Under the pieces are notes generated by a model, which did not search any database, was not told where the DNA came from, and worked only from the letters and a program-made list of their open reading frames with translations. 64,000 bases of DNA, taken from positions 3,601,501 through 3,665,500 of the forward strand of contig NC_008380.1 in NCBI RefSeq assembly GCF_000009265.1, in the 5' to 3' direction. Of this stretch, positions 33,696-43,064 are shown piece by piece (the stretch's first letter is position 1; every line of letters starts with the position of its first letter). The translations under genes and the position numbers were made by a program. This DNA is from Rhizobium johnstonii 3841 (GTDB taxonomy: Bacteria; Pseudomonadota; Alphaproteobacteria; Rhizobiales; Rhizobiaceae).

Positions 33696-34796
33696 ATGAC
33701 CACCGCTCTAGGCGAAAAGATCAAGGCGATTATCCAGGCCAACGGCCCGATCAGCGTCACCGATTATTTCTCGCTCTGCCTCGCAGACCCCGAACACGGC
33801 TATTACCGCACCCGCGAGCCCTTCGGCCGTTCCGGTGATTTCGTCACCGCGCCGGAGGTCAGCCAGATCTTCGGCGAGATGATCGGCGTGTTCATCGTCC
33901 ATGCGTGGCAGCGCCATGGGACACCGACTGACGTCCGCCTCGTCGAGATCGGCCCCGGCCGCGGCACCATGATATCCGACATGCTGCGAGTCATCTCCCG
34001 CATCGCTCCACCGCTTTTCGACGCCATGACCGTGCATCTCGTCGAAACCAGCGAGCGCCTGCGCGACGTCCAGAGCCAGACGCTCGAGCCTTACGGCGAG
34101 AAGATCACCTGGCACGATGGCTTCGACGAAGTACCGCCCGGCTTCACGCTGATTGCCGCCAATGAGTTGTTCGACGCCATCCCGATCCGCCAGTTCGTCC
34201 GCATGCCGACGGGTTTCCGTGAGCGCATGGTCGGCATCGACGCCGATGGCGAGCTGACATTCGCCGCCGGCGTCGCCGGCCTTGATCCCGCCGTGCTGCC
34301 AGAACCGGTGCAGAACGTACCGGTCGGCACCCTCTTCGAGATCTCGCCTGCCCGCCAGGCGGTGATGATAGCGATTTGCGAGCGGCTGCGCGCCTTCGGC
34401 GGCACGGCGCTTACGATCGACTACGGCCATCTCGTCACCGGCTTCGGCGATACGCTGCAGGCGGTGCGCATGCATGAATTTGATCCGCCGCTCGCCCATC
34501 CAGGCGAAGCCGATCTGACGAGCCATGTCGACTTCCAGCAGCTCGCCGAAACGGCGCTTGCGGCCGGATTGCATCTGAACGGCGCCCTGCACCAGGGTGA
34601 CTTTCTGACCGGCCTCGGCATCCTCGAGCGCGCAACCGTCCTCGGCCGCGATCGCGAGCCGCAAACCCAGCATCTCATCCAGGCGGCAGTCGAAAGGCTA
34701 GCCGGCGCCGGTGAAGGCCGGATGGGCGAACTCTTCAAGGTGATGGCGGTCTCCTATCCCGCCCTCGATCTCATGCCCTTTCGTCCGGTGGATTGA
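33696..34796 (+). CDS. SAM-dependent methyltransferase, MidA/NDUFAF7 family
   Basis: 366 residues. Signature features are GHGYY-like EHGYYRTREPFGRSGDFVTA, the SAM-binding loop VEIGPGRGTMISDML, and ANELFDAIPIRQFV. Human NDUFAF7 methylates an arginine of the complex I subunit NDUFS2; a similar role for the bacterial protein is plausible. Starts 18 bp after lgt. Confidence 0.9.
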   Translation: MTTALGEKIKAIIQANGPISVTDYFSLCLADPEHGYYRTREPFGRSGDFVTAPEVSQIFGEMIGVFIVHAWQRHGTPTDVRLVEIGPGRGTMISDMLRVISRIAPPLFDAMTVHLVETSERLRDVQSQTLEPYGEKITWHDGFDEVPPGFTLIAANELFDAIPIRQFVRMPTGFRERMVGIDADGELTFAAGVAGLDPAVLPEPVQNVPVGTLFEISPARQAVMIAICERLRAFGGTALTIDYGHLVTGFGDTLQAVRMHEFDPPLAHPGEADLTSHVDFQQLAETALAAGLHLNGALHQGDFLTGLGILERATVLGRDREPQTQHLIQAAVERLAGAGEGRMGELFKVMAVSYPALDLMPFRPVD

Positions 34797-34907
34797 CAGG
34801 GCGCACGCGGCTGGTTCAACATCCGCCCGAAACAAGAACTTGAAGCGCGCCGCATATGCGATGCGCTTGGGATAATAACAAACCCCTCGAAAACCCCGGA
34901 ATCACAG

Positions 34908-35702
34908 ATGCAGGACGCGGCCTCTCCCGCACCGATCGAAAGCGCGCTGCTGAACGAAGCGGCGGGCGCCACGATCCGGCACGGTTATTTCACTCGGGCC
35001 GGCGGCGTTTCCGAAGGGCTGTATCGCGGCCTCAATGTCGGCCTCGGCTCCAGCGACGAACGCGACAAGGTCCTGGAAAACCGCCGTCGCGTCGCCGCCT
35101 GGTTCGGCTTGCCGGCCGAGCGGCTGGCAACCGTGCATCAGGTCCATTCCCCCGACGTCGTGACGATTGGCGCGGATTACGACGGCGCCCGCCCCGACGC
35201 CGATGCGATGGTCACCCGCACCCCTGGCATTGCGCTTGGCGTGCTCGCCGCCGATTGCGGACCCATCCTGTTTGCCGACCCCGACAATCGCGTCATCGGC
35301 GCCGCCCACGCCGGCTGGAAGGGCGCGCTGACGGGCGTGCTCGAAAACACCATCGCCTCCATGGAGGCGCTCGGTGCGGACAGGGCTCGCATCGTCGCTT
35401 GCCTCGGCCCCTCGATTAGCCAGGCAAGTTATGAGGTCGGCCCTGAGTTCGTCGATCGTTTCATCGCCGAAAACCCGGAGGACGAGCGCTTTTTCGTGCC
35501 TTCCACTGCGCCCGGCCACGCCATGTTCGACCTGCCGGGGCTGACGGTCGACCGGTTGACCAAAGCCGGCGTGCGTGCCGAAAGCCTTGGCCTCTGCACT
35601 TATCCGGACAACGAGCGCTTCTTTTCCTACCGCAGGACGACACATCGCAAGGAGCCGGATTACGGCCGCCAGATTTCCGCGATATCAATCAGGGAGACTT
35701 GA
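34908..35702 (+). CDS. pgeF: Peptidoglycan editing factor PgeF (multicopper polyphenol oxidase/YfiH family)
   Basis: 264 residues. Zn-dependent amidase-type enzyme that removes wrongly inserted residues from UDP-MurNAc precursors; older annotations call it laccase-like. Active-site residues are visible: H in TVHQVHSPDV, C in AADCGPI and H in GAAHAGWKGA; the C-terminus has FFSYRRTTHRKEPDYGRQIS. Starts 111 bp after the methyltransferase gene and nearly overlaps the next gene. Confidence 0.93.
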   Translation: MQDAASPAPIESALLNEAAGATIRHGYFTRAGGVSEGLYRGLNVGLGSSDERDKVLENRRRVAAWFGLPAERLATVHQVHSPDVVTIGADYDGARPDADAMVTRTPGIALGVLAADCGPILFADPDNRVIGAAHAGWKGALTGVLENTIASMEALGADRARIVACLGPSISQASYEVGPEFVDRFIAENPEDERFFVPSTAPGHAMFDLPGLTVDRLTKAGVRAESLGLCTYPDNERFFSYRRTTHRKEPDYGRQISAISIRET

Positions 35703-35707
35703 GCAGA

Positions 35708-36859
35708 ATGGCACTGCATTTCGAAAAGGCCGAATTCGCCAGCCGGCTTGCGCGCCTCACCGAGAAGATGAAGGAAGAAAAGCTCGACGCCTTGCTGCTC
35801 TTCGCGCAGGAAAGCATGTACTGGCTGACCGGCTACGACACCTTCGGCTACTGCTTCTTCCAGACGCTGGTCGTCAAGAGCGACGGCACCATGGCGCTGA
35901 TCACCCGCTCGGCCGATCTTCGCCAGGCCAGGCATACCTCGATCCTCGAGGACATCCATATCTGGGTCGACCGGGTCAATGCCGACCCGACGCTCGACCT
36001 GAAGAACCTGCTCGTCGAGATGGACCTGCTCGGCGCCCGCATCGGCGTCGAATATGACACGCACGGCATGACCGGTCGCGTCGCCCGGCTGCTCGACGCG
36101 CAATTGACCACATTCGGCCAGATCGTCGACGCCTCCTACCTCGTCAGCCGCCTGCGCCTGATCAAGAGCCCGACGGAGGTCGCCTATGTCGAGCGCGCCG
36201 CCGTTCTCGCCGACGATGCGCTCGATGCTGCGATCCGGCTGACAAAACCCGGCGCCGACGAGGCCGATATCCTCGCCGCCATGCAGGGCGCGATCTTTTC
36301 CGGCGGCGGCGATTACCCCGCCAACGAGTTCATCATCGGCTCCGGCGCCGACGCCTTGCTTTGCCGCTACAAGGCCGGCCGCCGCAAGCTCGACGCCAAC
36401 GACCAGCTGACGCTCGAATGGGCCGGCGCCTATGCGCATTATCATGCCGCCATGATGCGCACGATCGTCATCGGGGAGCCGACGCATCGCCACCGCGAGC
36501 TTTACAACGCCTGCCGTGAAACCATCGAGGCGATCGAGACCGTCCTCAAGCCCGGCCAGACCTTTGGCGATGTCTTCGACATGCATGCCAGGATCATCGA
36601 CGAGCGCGGCCTTGCTCGCCACCGGCTGAATGCCTGCGGTTATTCGCTCGGCGCCCGCTTCTCCCCCTCCTGGATGGAGCATCAGATGTTCCATGTCGGC
36701 AATCCGCAGCCGATCGAACCGAACATGTCGCTCTTCGTGCACATGATCATCGCCGATTCCGATACGGGCACGGCGATGACGCTCGGCCAGACCTATCTGA
36801 CGACAGCGGATGCGCCGCGCGCGCTATCCCGCCATCCACTCGATTTCATCGGGCTCTGA
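35708..36859 (+). CDS. M24-family protein lacking metal ligands (ectoine hydrolase/DoeA-like)
   Basis: 383 residues with a creatinase N-domain and a C-terminal pita-bread domain. All five dimetal ligands of aminopeptidase P are replaced: D to E237 (LTLEWAGAY), D to A248 (YHAAMMRT), H to Y312 (CGYSLGA), E to H345 (LFVHMI) and E to G360. The patterns LEWAG-YHxxMMRT, GYSLGxxxSPSW and PNMSLFVHM match DoeA/EutD ectoine hydrolase-type proteins, which are metal-free hydrolases. Ectoine itself is doubtful as substrate, since no doeB-like gene is nearby. ATG 35708 starts the fold; TTG 35699 would overlap pgeF. Confidence 0.88.
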   Translation: MALHFEKAEFASRLARLTEKMKEEKLDALLLFAQESMYWLTGYDTFGYCFFQTLVVKSDGTMALITRSADLRQARHTSILEDIHIWVDRVNADPTLDLKNLLVEMDLLGARIGVEYDTHGMTGRVARLLDAQLTTFGQIVDASYLVSRLRLIKSPTEVAYVERAAVLADDALDAAIRLTKPGADEADILAAMQGAIFSGGGDYPANEFIIGSGADALLCRYKAGRRKLDANDQLTLEWAGAYAHYHAAMMRTIVIGEPTHRHRELYNACRETIEAIETVLKPGQTFGDVFDMHARIIDERGLARHRLNACGYSLGARFSPSWMEHQMFHVGNPQPIEPNMSLFVHMIIADSDTGTAMTLGQTYLTTADAPRALSRHPLDFIGL

Positions 36860-36950
36860 CCGGTGAGAATCCGGAATTGACAGACGACCGTCCCCACCCG
36901 CATAAATTCGGGTGGGGCTGATTGCGATTGCGGGAAGGACGGACCAAGGG

Positions 36951-37772
36951 ATGACGCGAGCTGCGATTGTGCCCACGCTCCTGTTCGTCATGGCTCTACT
37001 GACAGCCTGCAACACGACCGATGCGCTGACACCGCAGGTCGATATCGGCAATTCCTCCGGGGACGCCCCGTCGAGCCCGGTGACGCAGAGCGAAGCCGAG
37101 CGCTTGGCAGGCACCCGCCAACCGAGTTTCTCGGGAAGCTCGCAGCAGGGCGGCTACCATCCAGCCTATGATCAGTCGCAGCGGGCCTATCGGCCCGGCA
37201 CCGGCGCTGCGCCGACGACGATGCAGGAACAGGCAGACGCCCTGTCGAGAAGCGGCTCCTCACCGGCCGCCTCTGCCCCGATCGACGGACAATCGCTGCC
37301 CCCGCCGGCCGCCAGTGGTGAGCTTGCCGAACAGCCGGCTCCGCCGGCCGAGGCGCAACAGCCGCAGCAGACCGCCGCCCTCCCCCCCAGTTCCTCCTCC
37401 GCCCGCGGTAATACCGTGCGCTTCCTGCCGATCATCGGCGCGCCGGTGCAGGCCGTGACACCGCTCTCGCGCCAGCTCGGCGCCGAGGCGCGCGCACACG
37501 GCCTTTCCATCAAGAGTTCGAACGACGCGAGCAGCGACTACATCCTCAAGGGCTACCTCTCCGCCTTCAGCGACGATGGCAAGGTCACCGTGGTCTATGT
37601 CTGGGACATTCTCGACAGCGGCGGCGGCCGCCTGCACCGCATCCAGGGACAGGAAAGCGTGCCGACGGCCGCGGCCGATCCCTGGGCGGGCGTTCCGGCC
37701 TCGGTGATGCAGCAGATCGCCTCGAAAACCATCGCGGAATTCTCTTCCTGGCGGCAGGCTCAGGGCGGTTAG
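36951..37772 (+). CDS. Putative lipoprotein with a Pro/Gln-rich linker
   Basis: 273 residues. Lipobox LLTAC with C20 after a signal peptide (AAIVPTLLFVMALLTA). Residues about 30-165 are low-complexity (Ser, Pro, Gln, Ala), likely spanning the periplasm; the C-terminal about 100 residues are folded (TVRFLPIIGAPVQAVTPLSR ... DYILKGYLSAFSDDGKVTVV ... YVWDIL). Substrate of Lgt, encoded 3.3 kb upstream. Family not recognised; probably specific to Rhizobiales. Confidence 0.8.
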   Translation: MTRAAIVPTLLFVMALLTACNTTDALTPQVDIGNSSGDAPSSPVTQSEAERLAGTRQPSFSGSSQQGGYHPAYDQSQRAYRPGTGAAPTTMQEQADALSRSGSSPAASAPIDGQSLPPPAASGELAEQPAPPAEAQQPQQTAALPPSSSSARGNTVRFLPIIGAPVQAVTPLSRQLGAEARAHGLSIKSSNDASSDYILKGYLSAFSDDGKVTVVYVWDILDSGGGRLHRIQGQESVPTAAADPWAGVPASVMQQIASKTIAEFSSWRQAQGG

Positions 37773-37877
37773 TCACAAACTTTTTGCAAATATGGAAGCC
37801 TGTGGCGCCTTTGCCCTTGCATTCACGGGGAAGCTGACTAAAAAGCGCGGCTATCAGCGCGTAACAGGCGGACCAAA

Positions 37878-38810
37878 ATGAAGGTTTTCGCGGGCAATTC
37901 GAACCGGCAACTCGCCGAAGCGATCTGCAACTATCTCAATGTTCCCTTGGGGAAAGCCAGTGTTCGAAGGTTTGCCGATCAGGAAATCTTCGTGGAAATC
38001 CAGGAAAATGTGCGCGGCGAGGACGTTTTCCTTGTACAGCCCACCGCTTTTCCCGCAAACGACCACCTGATGGAACTGCTGATCATGATCGACGCCATGC
38101 GTCGTTCGTCAGCCCGCCGCATCACCGCCGTCCTTCCCTATTTCGGCTATGCGCGTCAGGACCGCCGTGCTTCAGGCCGCACGCCGATCTCCGCCAAGCT
38201 GGTCGCAAACCTGATTACCGAAGCCGGCGCCGACCGTGTCATGACGCTCGATCTCCATGCCGGGCAGATCCAAGGCTTCTTCGATATCCCGACCGACAAT
38301 CTCTTCGCCATGCCCGTGCTGACGCGCGACATCAAGAGCCATTATGACCTCAGCAACGTCGTGGTCGTCTCGCCCGACGTCGGTGGTGTGGTTCGCGCCC
38401 GCGCGCTTGCCAAGCGGCTGGACTGTCTTCTGGCCATCGTCGACAAGCGTCGCGAGCGGCCGGGTGAATCCGAAGTCATGAACATCATCGGCGACATCAC
38501 CGGCAAGGACTGCCTGCTGATCGACGACATAGTTGATTCCGGCGGCACGCTCTGCAACGCAGCCGACGCGATGCTGGCCAAGGGCGCATCCAGCGTCACC
38601 GCCTATATCACCCATGGCGTTCTCTCGGGCGGCGCAGTCACCCGCGTCACTTCCTCGAAGCTTCGCGAACTCGTCATCACGGATTCGATCCAGCCGACCA
38701 CGGCGGTTCTCTCTGCGCACAATATCCGCATCGTGACCACGGCCCCTCTGATCGGCGAAGCCATCAGCCGAACGGCTCAGGAAGAGTCCGTCTCCAGCCT
38801 GTTCGATTAA
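37878..38810 (+). CDS. prs: Ribose-phosphate pyrophosphokinase
   Basis: 310 residues. Makes PRPP from ribose-5-phosphate and ATP for purine, pyrimidine, His and Trp synthesis. Class I motifs intact: FADQEIFVEIQENVRGEDVF, YFGYARQDRR, TLDLHAGQIQGFF and the PRPP loop DCLLIDDIVDSGGTLC. Preceded by its own 105-bp promoter region and followed by a terminator. Confidence 0.97.
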   Translation: MKVFAGNSNRQLAEAICNYLNVPLGKASVRRFADQEIFVEIQENVRGEDVFLVQPTAFPANDHLMELLIMIDAMRRSSARRITAVLPYFGYARQDRRASGRTPISAKLVANLITEAGADRVMTLDLHAGQIQGFFDIPTDNLFAMPVLTRDIKSHYDLSNVVVVSPDVGGVVRARALAKRLDCLLAIVDKRRERPGESEVMNIIGDITGKDCLLIDDIVDSGGTLCNAADAMLAKGASSVTAYITHGVLSGGAVTRVTSSKLRELVITDSIQPTTAVLSAHNIRIVTTAPLIGEAISRTAQEESVSSLFD

Positions 38811-38812
38811 AG

Positions 38813-38842
38813 AGAGCCGGCATTCGACCGGCTCTTTCAATT
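38813..38842 (+). terminator. Terminator of prs
   Basis: AGAGCCGG - CATTCGA - CCGGCTCT followed by TTCAATTT, starting three bases after the stop. Confidence 0.8.
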
Positions 38843-38975
38843 TCTGCATCAGATGGACCAAGCTATTACCGGGCATGCTCTCCGAGCCGCATGAATTGCT
38901 GGCCGTTGATTGTCGCCGAGCCGCGTTCGGTGACAACGAAAGCCGAGAATAAACCGCCGTTGCGATCGTTGGGCG

Positions 38976-39000
38976 CAAAAAAGCCGGCACAGGGCCGGCT
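38976..39000 (-). terminator. Terminator of the large exported-protein gene
   Basis: On the minus strand AGCCGGC - CCTGT - GCCGGCT followed by TTTTTGC, about 30 bp after the stop at 39031. Confidence 0.8.
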
Positions 39001-39030
39001 ACCTCTCATTTCGATCCCAATTGATAACGC

Positions 39031-40581
39031 TCAAGGCTGCTGCGGCGGCGCAGGTACCGCCTCCTGACCCTGATCCGGTTCCTGCTCCTGGTCTGGCTCC
39101 AGCCCCTGATCTTGATCCTGATCCGGACCATCCGGCCCCTTGACCACCTGCCCGTTGACGGCGATCGCGCCGTCGCGGCTGACGCTGATGTCCCAGCGCG
39201 AGCGGCCATCTGCATCGGTCTTGGCGAAACCCTTCACCATCATGATGCCGAAGGAGACCTGGTTGAGATCGGGATCCGTCTTGGCAAGCTCCTGAACCGC
39301 GGCAATCGTCTTGTCGAGATCGCGGGCAAGGATCGTCGCCTCCATCGAATAGTCCTTTTCGGTGTCGACCCGCCCCTCGATCTTGCCGGTCATATCGAGG
39401 TCGTAGACATCGGATTTGGCGCTGACCTTCGGAAACTCGACGGTGAGACGACCATCAGGGAAGAGCTTCTTGCTCATCTCCTCGCCGCTCGTCTCCGGCG
39501 CCTTGTCATTGAAATCCATCGCCATAAGGGCTTCGCCGAAGGTTGCGAAATCCAGATTCGGCATGGCGAGTTGCAGCTCGAAGCTGGTCGGCACGAAAGT
39601 AGAATAGCTTGCCGGCATCAGCGGGCTGTCGAGGCTAATATCCTGCGCATTGATGCCGAAGCCGAAACGCATGGCGTCGCTCGGCCCGTCGACAGCCACA
39701 TTGTAACCGAATGCCTTGACGCCGCCATTGCCCATCTGGCTGCTGATGGTCAGATTATAGACCCCGATCGTCTCGCTGAACGAGGCAAGAATCGGGAAGG
39801 CTTGCTTGAGCATTCCCTTTATCTTGTCGCTATTCTCCGGGCTTAGTTCCTTCTCCTCGAGATGGTCGAGAACGAAAAGGACGATCTCGCGGATTTGCTC
39901 GGCCGGCAGGCCGTTCACCTTTGCATCGAAATCGATCGAATCGGCACGGATTTCAACCGGCGGCATTTGCAGGCCGGAAACCTGCTCGACGAAAGTGGAC
40001 ATCGAGCCGCTGCCCGCAAAATCGATACGCCCGTTGCCGCCTGCGCTGTCCGTCGAACTCAGCTTTTGGTCGATCGCGGCGATGCTGGCATGGACTTCCT
40101 CGGTGTCGGACTTGCTGGTGACCTTGATGTCCTTGCCGGTGAAGGTGCCGGAGCGCAGATAGCTGATCGCCGGATCGAAGACGCCGGTGTAGACAAGCGA
40201 AGCGATGGAATAGGAAAAATCCGTCGGCTTCTGGTCGGGGCCTTTGAAATGGCCGGAAACGTTGAGGTTGTTGTCACCCTCGATGTTCCAGAGCCCACTG
40301 TCGAGCGGCGTGGCGAACATCGAGAACGGCGTCAGCCCGTTGATCGCGAATGTCGCCGGATCGGCTTTGGCAAGCAGCTTCGCCAGATCGTAAATGATCT
40401 CGTATCGCGCCCCCGCCGGATTGACGGTGATCAGGCCGCTCTTCGCCAGATCCTCTGGAAGCAGCTTCGTCAGCGTGTCCTTGACCGCATTGGCGCCATC
40501 CTGATTGATCTCGGCACCCTGGGCCGTGGTGACAAGGCAAAGTGCCAGCAAGCTCGTTGCCGTGACAAGTTTGAGACGCAT
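39031..40581 (-). CDS. Large exported protein of unknown function
   Basis: 516 residues. Signal peptide (KLVTATSLLALCLVTTAQGAE), no further membrane segment, mostly beta-strand pattern with repeated motifs such as VSGHFKGPDQKPTDFSYSI and GKIEGRVDTEKDYSMEA. It ends in an unusual low-complexity tail of about 35 residues rich in Asp, Gln, Glu and Pro (DQDQDQG, EQEPDQGQ). ATG 40581 with GAGGAGA upstream. Reminiscent of rhizobial DUF2125-type periplasmic proteins, but the family is not certain. Confidence 0.82.
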   Translation of the reverse strand: MRLKLVTATSLLALCLVTTAQGAEINQDGANAVKDTLTKLLPEDLAKSGLITVNPAGARYEIIYDLAKLLAKADPATFAINGLTPFSMFATPLDSGLWNIEGDNNLNVSGHFKGPDQKPTDFSYSIASLVYTGVFDPAISYLRSGTFTGKDIKVTSKSDTEEVHASIAAIDQKLSSTDSAGGNGRIDFAGSGSMSTFVEQVSGLQMPPVEIRADSIDFDAKVNGLPAEQIREIVLFVLDHLEEKELSPENSDKIKGMLKQAFPILASFSETIGVYNLTISSQMGNGGVKAFGYNVAVDGPSDAMRFGFGINAQDISLDSPLMPASYSTFVPTSFELQLAMPNLDFATFGEALMAMDFNDKAPETSGEEMSKKLFPDGRLTVEFPKVSAKSDVYDLDMTGKIEGRVDTEKDYSMEATILARDLDKTIAAVQELAKTDPDLNQVSFGIMMVKGFAKTDADGRSRWDISVSRDGAIAVNGQVVKGPDGPDQDQDQGLEPDQEQEPDQGQEAVPAPPQQP

Positions 40582-40683
40582 AGTCCGATTTCTCCTCAGC
40601 CGCTTTTTTGAATGCGGGCCATCCAAAGATGCGAAGCGCGCCGATGTCAACCTCAGCTGCGGCAGAGAATGGCAATTTGCCGC

Positions 40684-42768
40684 TCACGCGGCCGCGGATT
40701 TCTTCACGGCCGGCGCAAGAACCGTTTCCTGCTGTAGGGCCGACACCTCGCCGTTGACAATCGCTTCGATGCCCGAGCGCGGTCCCGGCTTTCCGAACAG
40801 GAAGCCCTGCACCTGCAGGCAGCCTTCCCGTCGCAGGAAGTCGATATGGTCTTCGTTTTCGACGCCTTCAGCAAGCACCGGTATGTCGAGGCTTGCCGCA
40901 AGAATCAGCGTCGAACGCACGATTGCCGCAGACTGCTTGTTGGTGACGACGCCGTCGACGAAGGCGCGGTCGATCTTGATCTTGTCGAACGGGAAGCTCT
41001 GCAATGTCGACAGTGACGAATAACCCGTGCCGTAATCGTCCATCGCCACCTTTACGCCGAGCGCTTTCAGCCGACGGATTGCCTGCAGCGCATGTTGATG
41101 ATCGGCGATGATGCCGGATTCGGTGATCTCGATCTCGAGTCGCGCCGCCGGCAGGCCGGTCTCAAGCAGGATCTGATGCACGATCTGCGGTAGGCGGTTG
41201 TCGCCGAGTTGCTGCGGCGCGACGTTGACGGCGATGCGCAGCGGGTTCTTCCAGGTCGCCGCTTCCGCGCAAGCGGCCCGCAGCACCCATTCACCAAGCT
41301 CAATGATAAAGCCGGTCTTCTCCGCGATCGGAATGAATTCGACGGGTGAGATATAGCCGCGCACGGGATGTCTCCAGCGCAGGAGCACTTCCAGGCCAAC
41401 GATGTCGCGCGTCACCGTGTCATTCTGCTGCTGGTAGAACAGCTCGAATTCGCCGCGCGCCAATCCCTCCCGCATTTCGCTCGCCAGGGCGTTGCGTTCG
41501 CGCGCTGCCTGGTCCATCGAGGGCTCGTAGAAGCATATGCTGTTGGTCGCTGTCGATTTTGCCCGATACATGGCGATATCGGCCTGCGACAGCAGGTCAT
41601 CCAAAGTGTCCGCCTGTCCGGGATAGGTGGAGATACCGATACTGGAGCCGACGGTCAGCGCATGGCCGTTCCATTCGATCGGCCGGGCGATCTCGTCGAG
41701 CATGCGTTGCGCCAGCCCCTTGGCGTCCGAACGGACGAAATAATCGCACATGACGGCCACGAACTCGTCGCCGCCGACCCGCGCCACGAACTGGCCGTTC
41801 TGCATGATCCCGGACAGCCTCTCGGCGACGGCGCGCAGCACGGCATCGCCGGCGGCGTGGCCGTGAACGTCGTTGATTTCCTTGAAACGGTCGAGGTCGA
41901 AGGAAAGCACGGCGATATTGGCCGTCATGTCCTTCGGCTTGTTCACCAACGCCGACAGATGCTCGTTGAAGGCGGCGCGATTGGCAAGATTGGTCAGCGG
42001 GTCATGCAGCGAAAGATGGCGATAACGCTCGACGGCTGCCTGGGTCGACTGCATGTCGATGATATAGGTGGAGGCGCCCAGCGCCAGGATGATGATCATG
42101 ACGGCGCTGACGAGACCGGTCATGATGCCGTCCGAGATGATCTCGGTGGGTGCCGCAACAGTGGCATCCGGCACGATCGTCAGCCCCGCCATGCCGGTGA
42201 AATGCGTGAGCACGATCGCAAGGATCAGCGAAAGGGCAGCCCCGTGGCGGCAGAAACGCGTGAACGGGCGGCCAACGCGATTGGTGGCGACTGCGCCGAA
42301 CAAGCCGGCCAAGATCAGCGAGGCGACGACATAGGAGGCCTGCCATTCGAGACGACCTTCGATCTCGTAACCGGCGATCCCGACATAGTGCATGACCGCG
42401 ATGCCGAGGCCGACGATCACGCCGCCTGCCTCGACAAGCGCGCTCTTCTGCGCGATTGACGCGATGGCAAAGCCGATCATCGTCGTCGCGACGGCGGCAA
42501 ACAGCGACAGCAGCGTCAGCGTCGGCTCATAGCCGTTCGCCACCGGCGTCTGGTAACCGAGCATGGCGATGAAATGCGTCGTCCAGATGGTCGAGCCGCC
42601 AACGAAACCGGAGAGAAACAGCCAGTTGGTTTTCTGCAGCCCCTGCGATCGGCGCACCCGGGTGAAGAGGCGCATCGACAGCATCGATCCGAGCACACAA
42701 ATAACGGTGGCGAAGATCAGATGCGGAAGGCTGTGTTCGACGGTGATGCAGGAAAGGACGCGCAACAT
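40684..42768 (-). CDS. MHYT-GGDEF-EAL cyclic-di-GMP protein
   Basis: 694 residues. A seven-helix MHYT sensor with three metal-site motifs, THFIAMLG (64-71), MHYVGIAG (126-133) and THFTGMAG (188-195), thought to bind copper and sense O2, CO or NO. Then a GGDEF domain with intact GGDEF (332-336), and an EAL domain in which EAL reads EVL (460-462) while other catalytic residues (NVAPQQ, EITES, MDDYGTGYSS, KIKID, AEGVE, QGFLFGKP) are present. So both diguanylate cyclase and phosphodiesterase activities are possible. ATG 42768 lacks a clear ribosome site; TTG 42777 is an alternative. Confidence 0.93.
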   Translation of the reverse strand: MLRVLSCITVEHSLPHLIFATVICVLGSMLSMRLFTRVRRSQGLQKTNWLFLSGFVGGSTIWTTHFIAMLGYQTPVANGYEPTLTLLSLFAAVATTMIGFAIASIAQKSALVEAGGVIVGLGIAVMHYVGIAGYEIEGRLEWQASYVVASLILAGLFGAVATNRVGRPFTRFCRHGAALSLILAIVLTHFTGMAGLTIVPDATVAAPTEIISDGIMTGLVSAVMIIILALGASTYIIDMQSTQAAVERYRHLSLHDPLTNLANRAAFNEHLSALVNKPKDMTANIAVLSFDLDRFKEINDVHGHAAGDAVLRAVAERLSGIMQNGQFVARVGGDEFVAVMCDYFVRSDAKGLAQRMLDEIARPIEWNGHALTVGSSIGISTYPGQADTLDDLLSQADIAMYRAKSTATNSICFYEPSMDQAARERNALASEMREGLARGEFELFYQQQNDTVTRDIVGLEVLLRWRHPVRGYISPVEFIPIAEKTGFIIELGEWVLRAACAEAATWKNPLRIAVNVAPQQLGDNRLPQIVHQILLETGLPAARLEIEITESGIIADHQHALQAIRRLKALGVKVAMDDYGTGYSSLSTLQSFPFDKIKIDRAFVDGVVTNKQSAAIVRSTLILAASLDIPVLAEGVENEDHIDFLRREGCLQVQGFLFGKPGPRSGIEAIVNGEVSALQQETVLAPAVKKSAAA

Positions 42769-42909
42769 GAGAGGCAACCGGCAAATTGAGACGGCCCTGC
42801 TTATATTGGCGGGTAAACGCAGGATTTATTAATCGCCGCCGATTTCGTTTTCGATGGTTAAACCTTGGCGAAAGCGTGTATATGGGCAAAAAACAACCCA
42901 AATCCGCAA

Positions 42910-42940
42910 CTTGCGTTTCCGATCGACTTATAATATAGGC
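42910..42940 (+). promoter_or_regulatory. Probable rplY promoter
   Basis: CTTGCG (42910-42915) and TATAATATAG (42929-42938) with spacing between 14 and 18 bp depending on the -10 register. It lies 125 bp before rplY, leaving a leader of about 120 nt. Confidence 0.35.
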
Positions 42941-43064
42941 CACCGGTCCGTGTAGACACCCTTGGAGGCAACGCGGATGAGGTCGGGTCATACCGCCTCC
43001 GGTTCGTCGGAACAAGGCTTTTGCCCGCCGCCGAACTCTCCAAATAACCTCGAAAGGAATAGCC

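Noticed and set aside
38866..39009. 47-codon minus-strand ORF (start ATG 39009) reading FVVTERGSATINGQQFM
   Set aside because: The residues look protein-like, but the frame runs through the terminator hairpin of the gene at 39031 and has no ribosome site. It could be a gene remnant; not enough to annotate.
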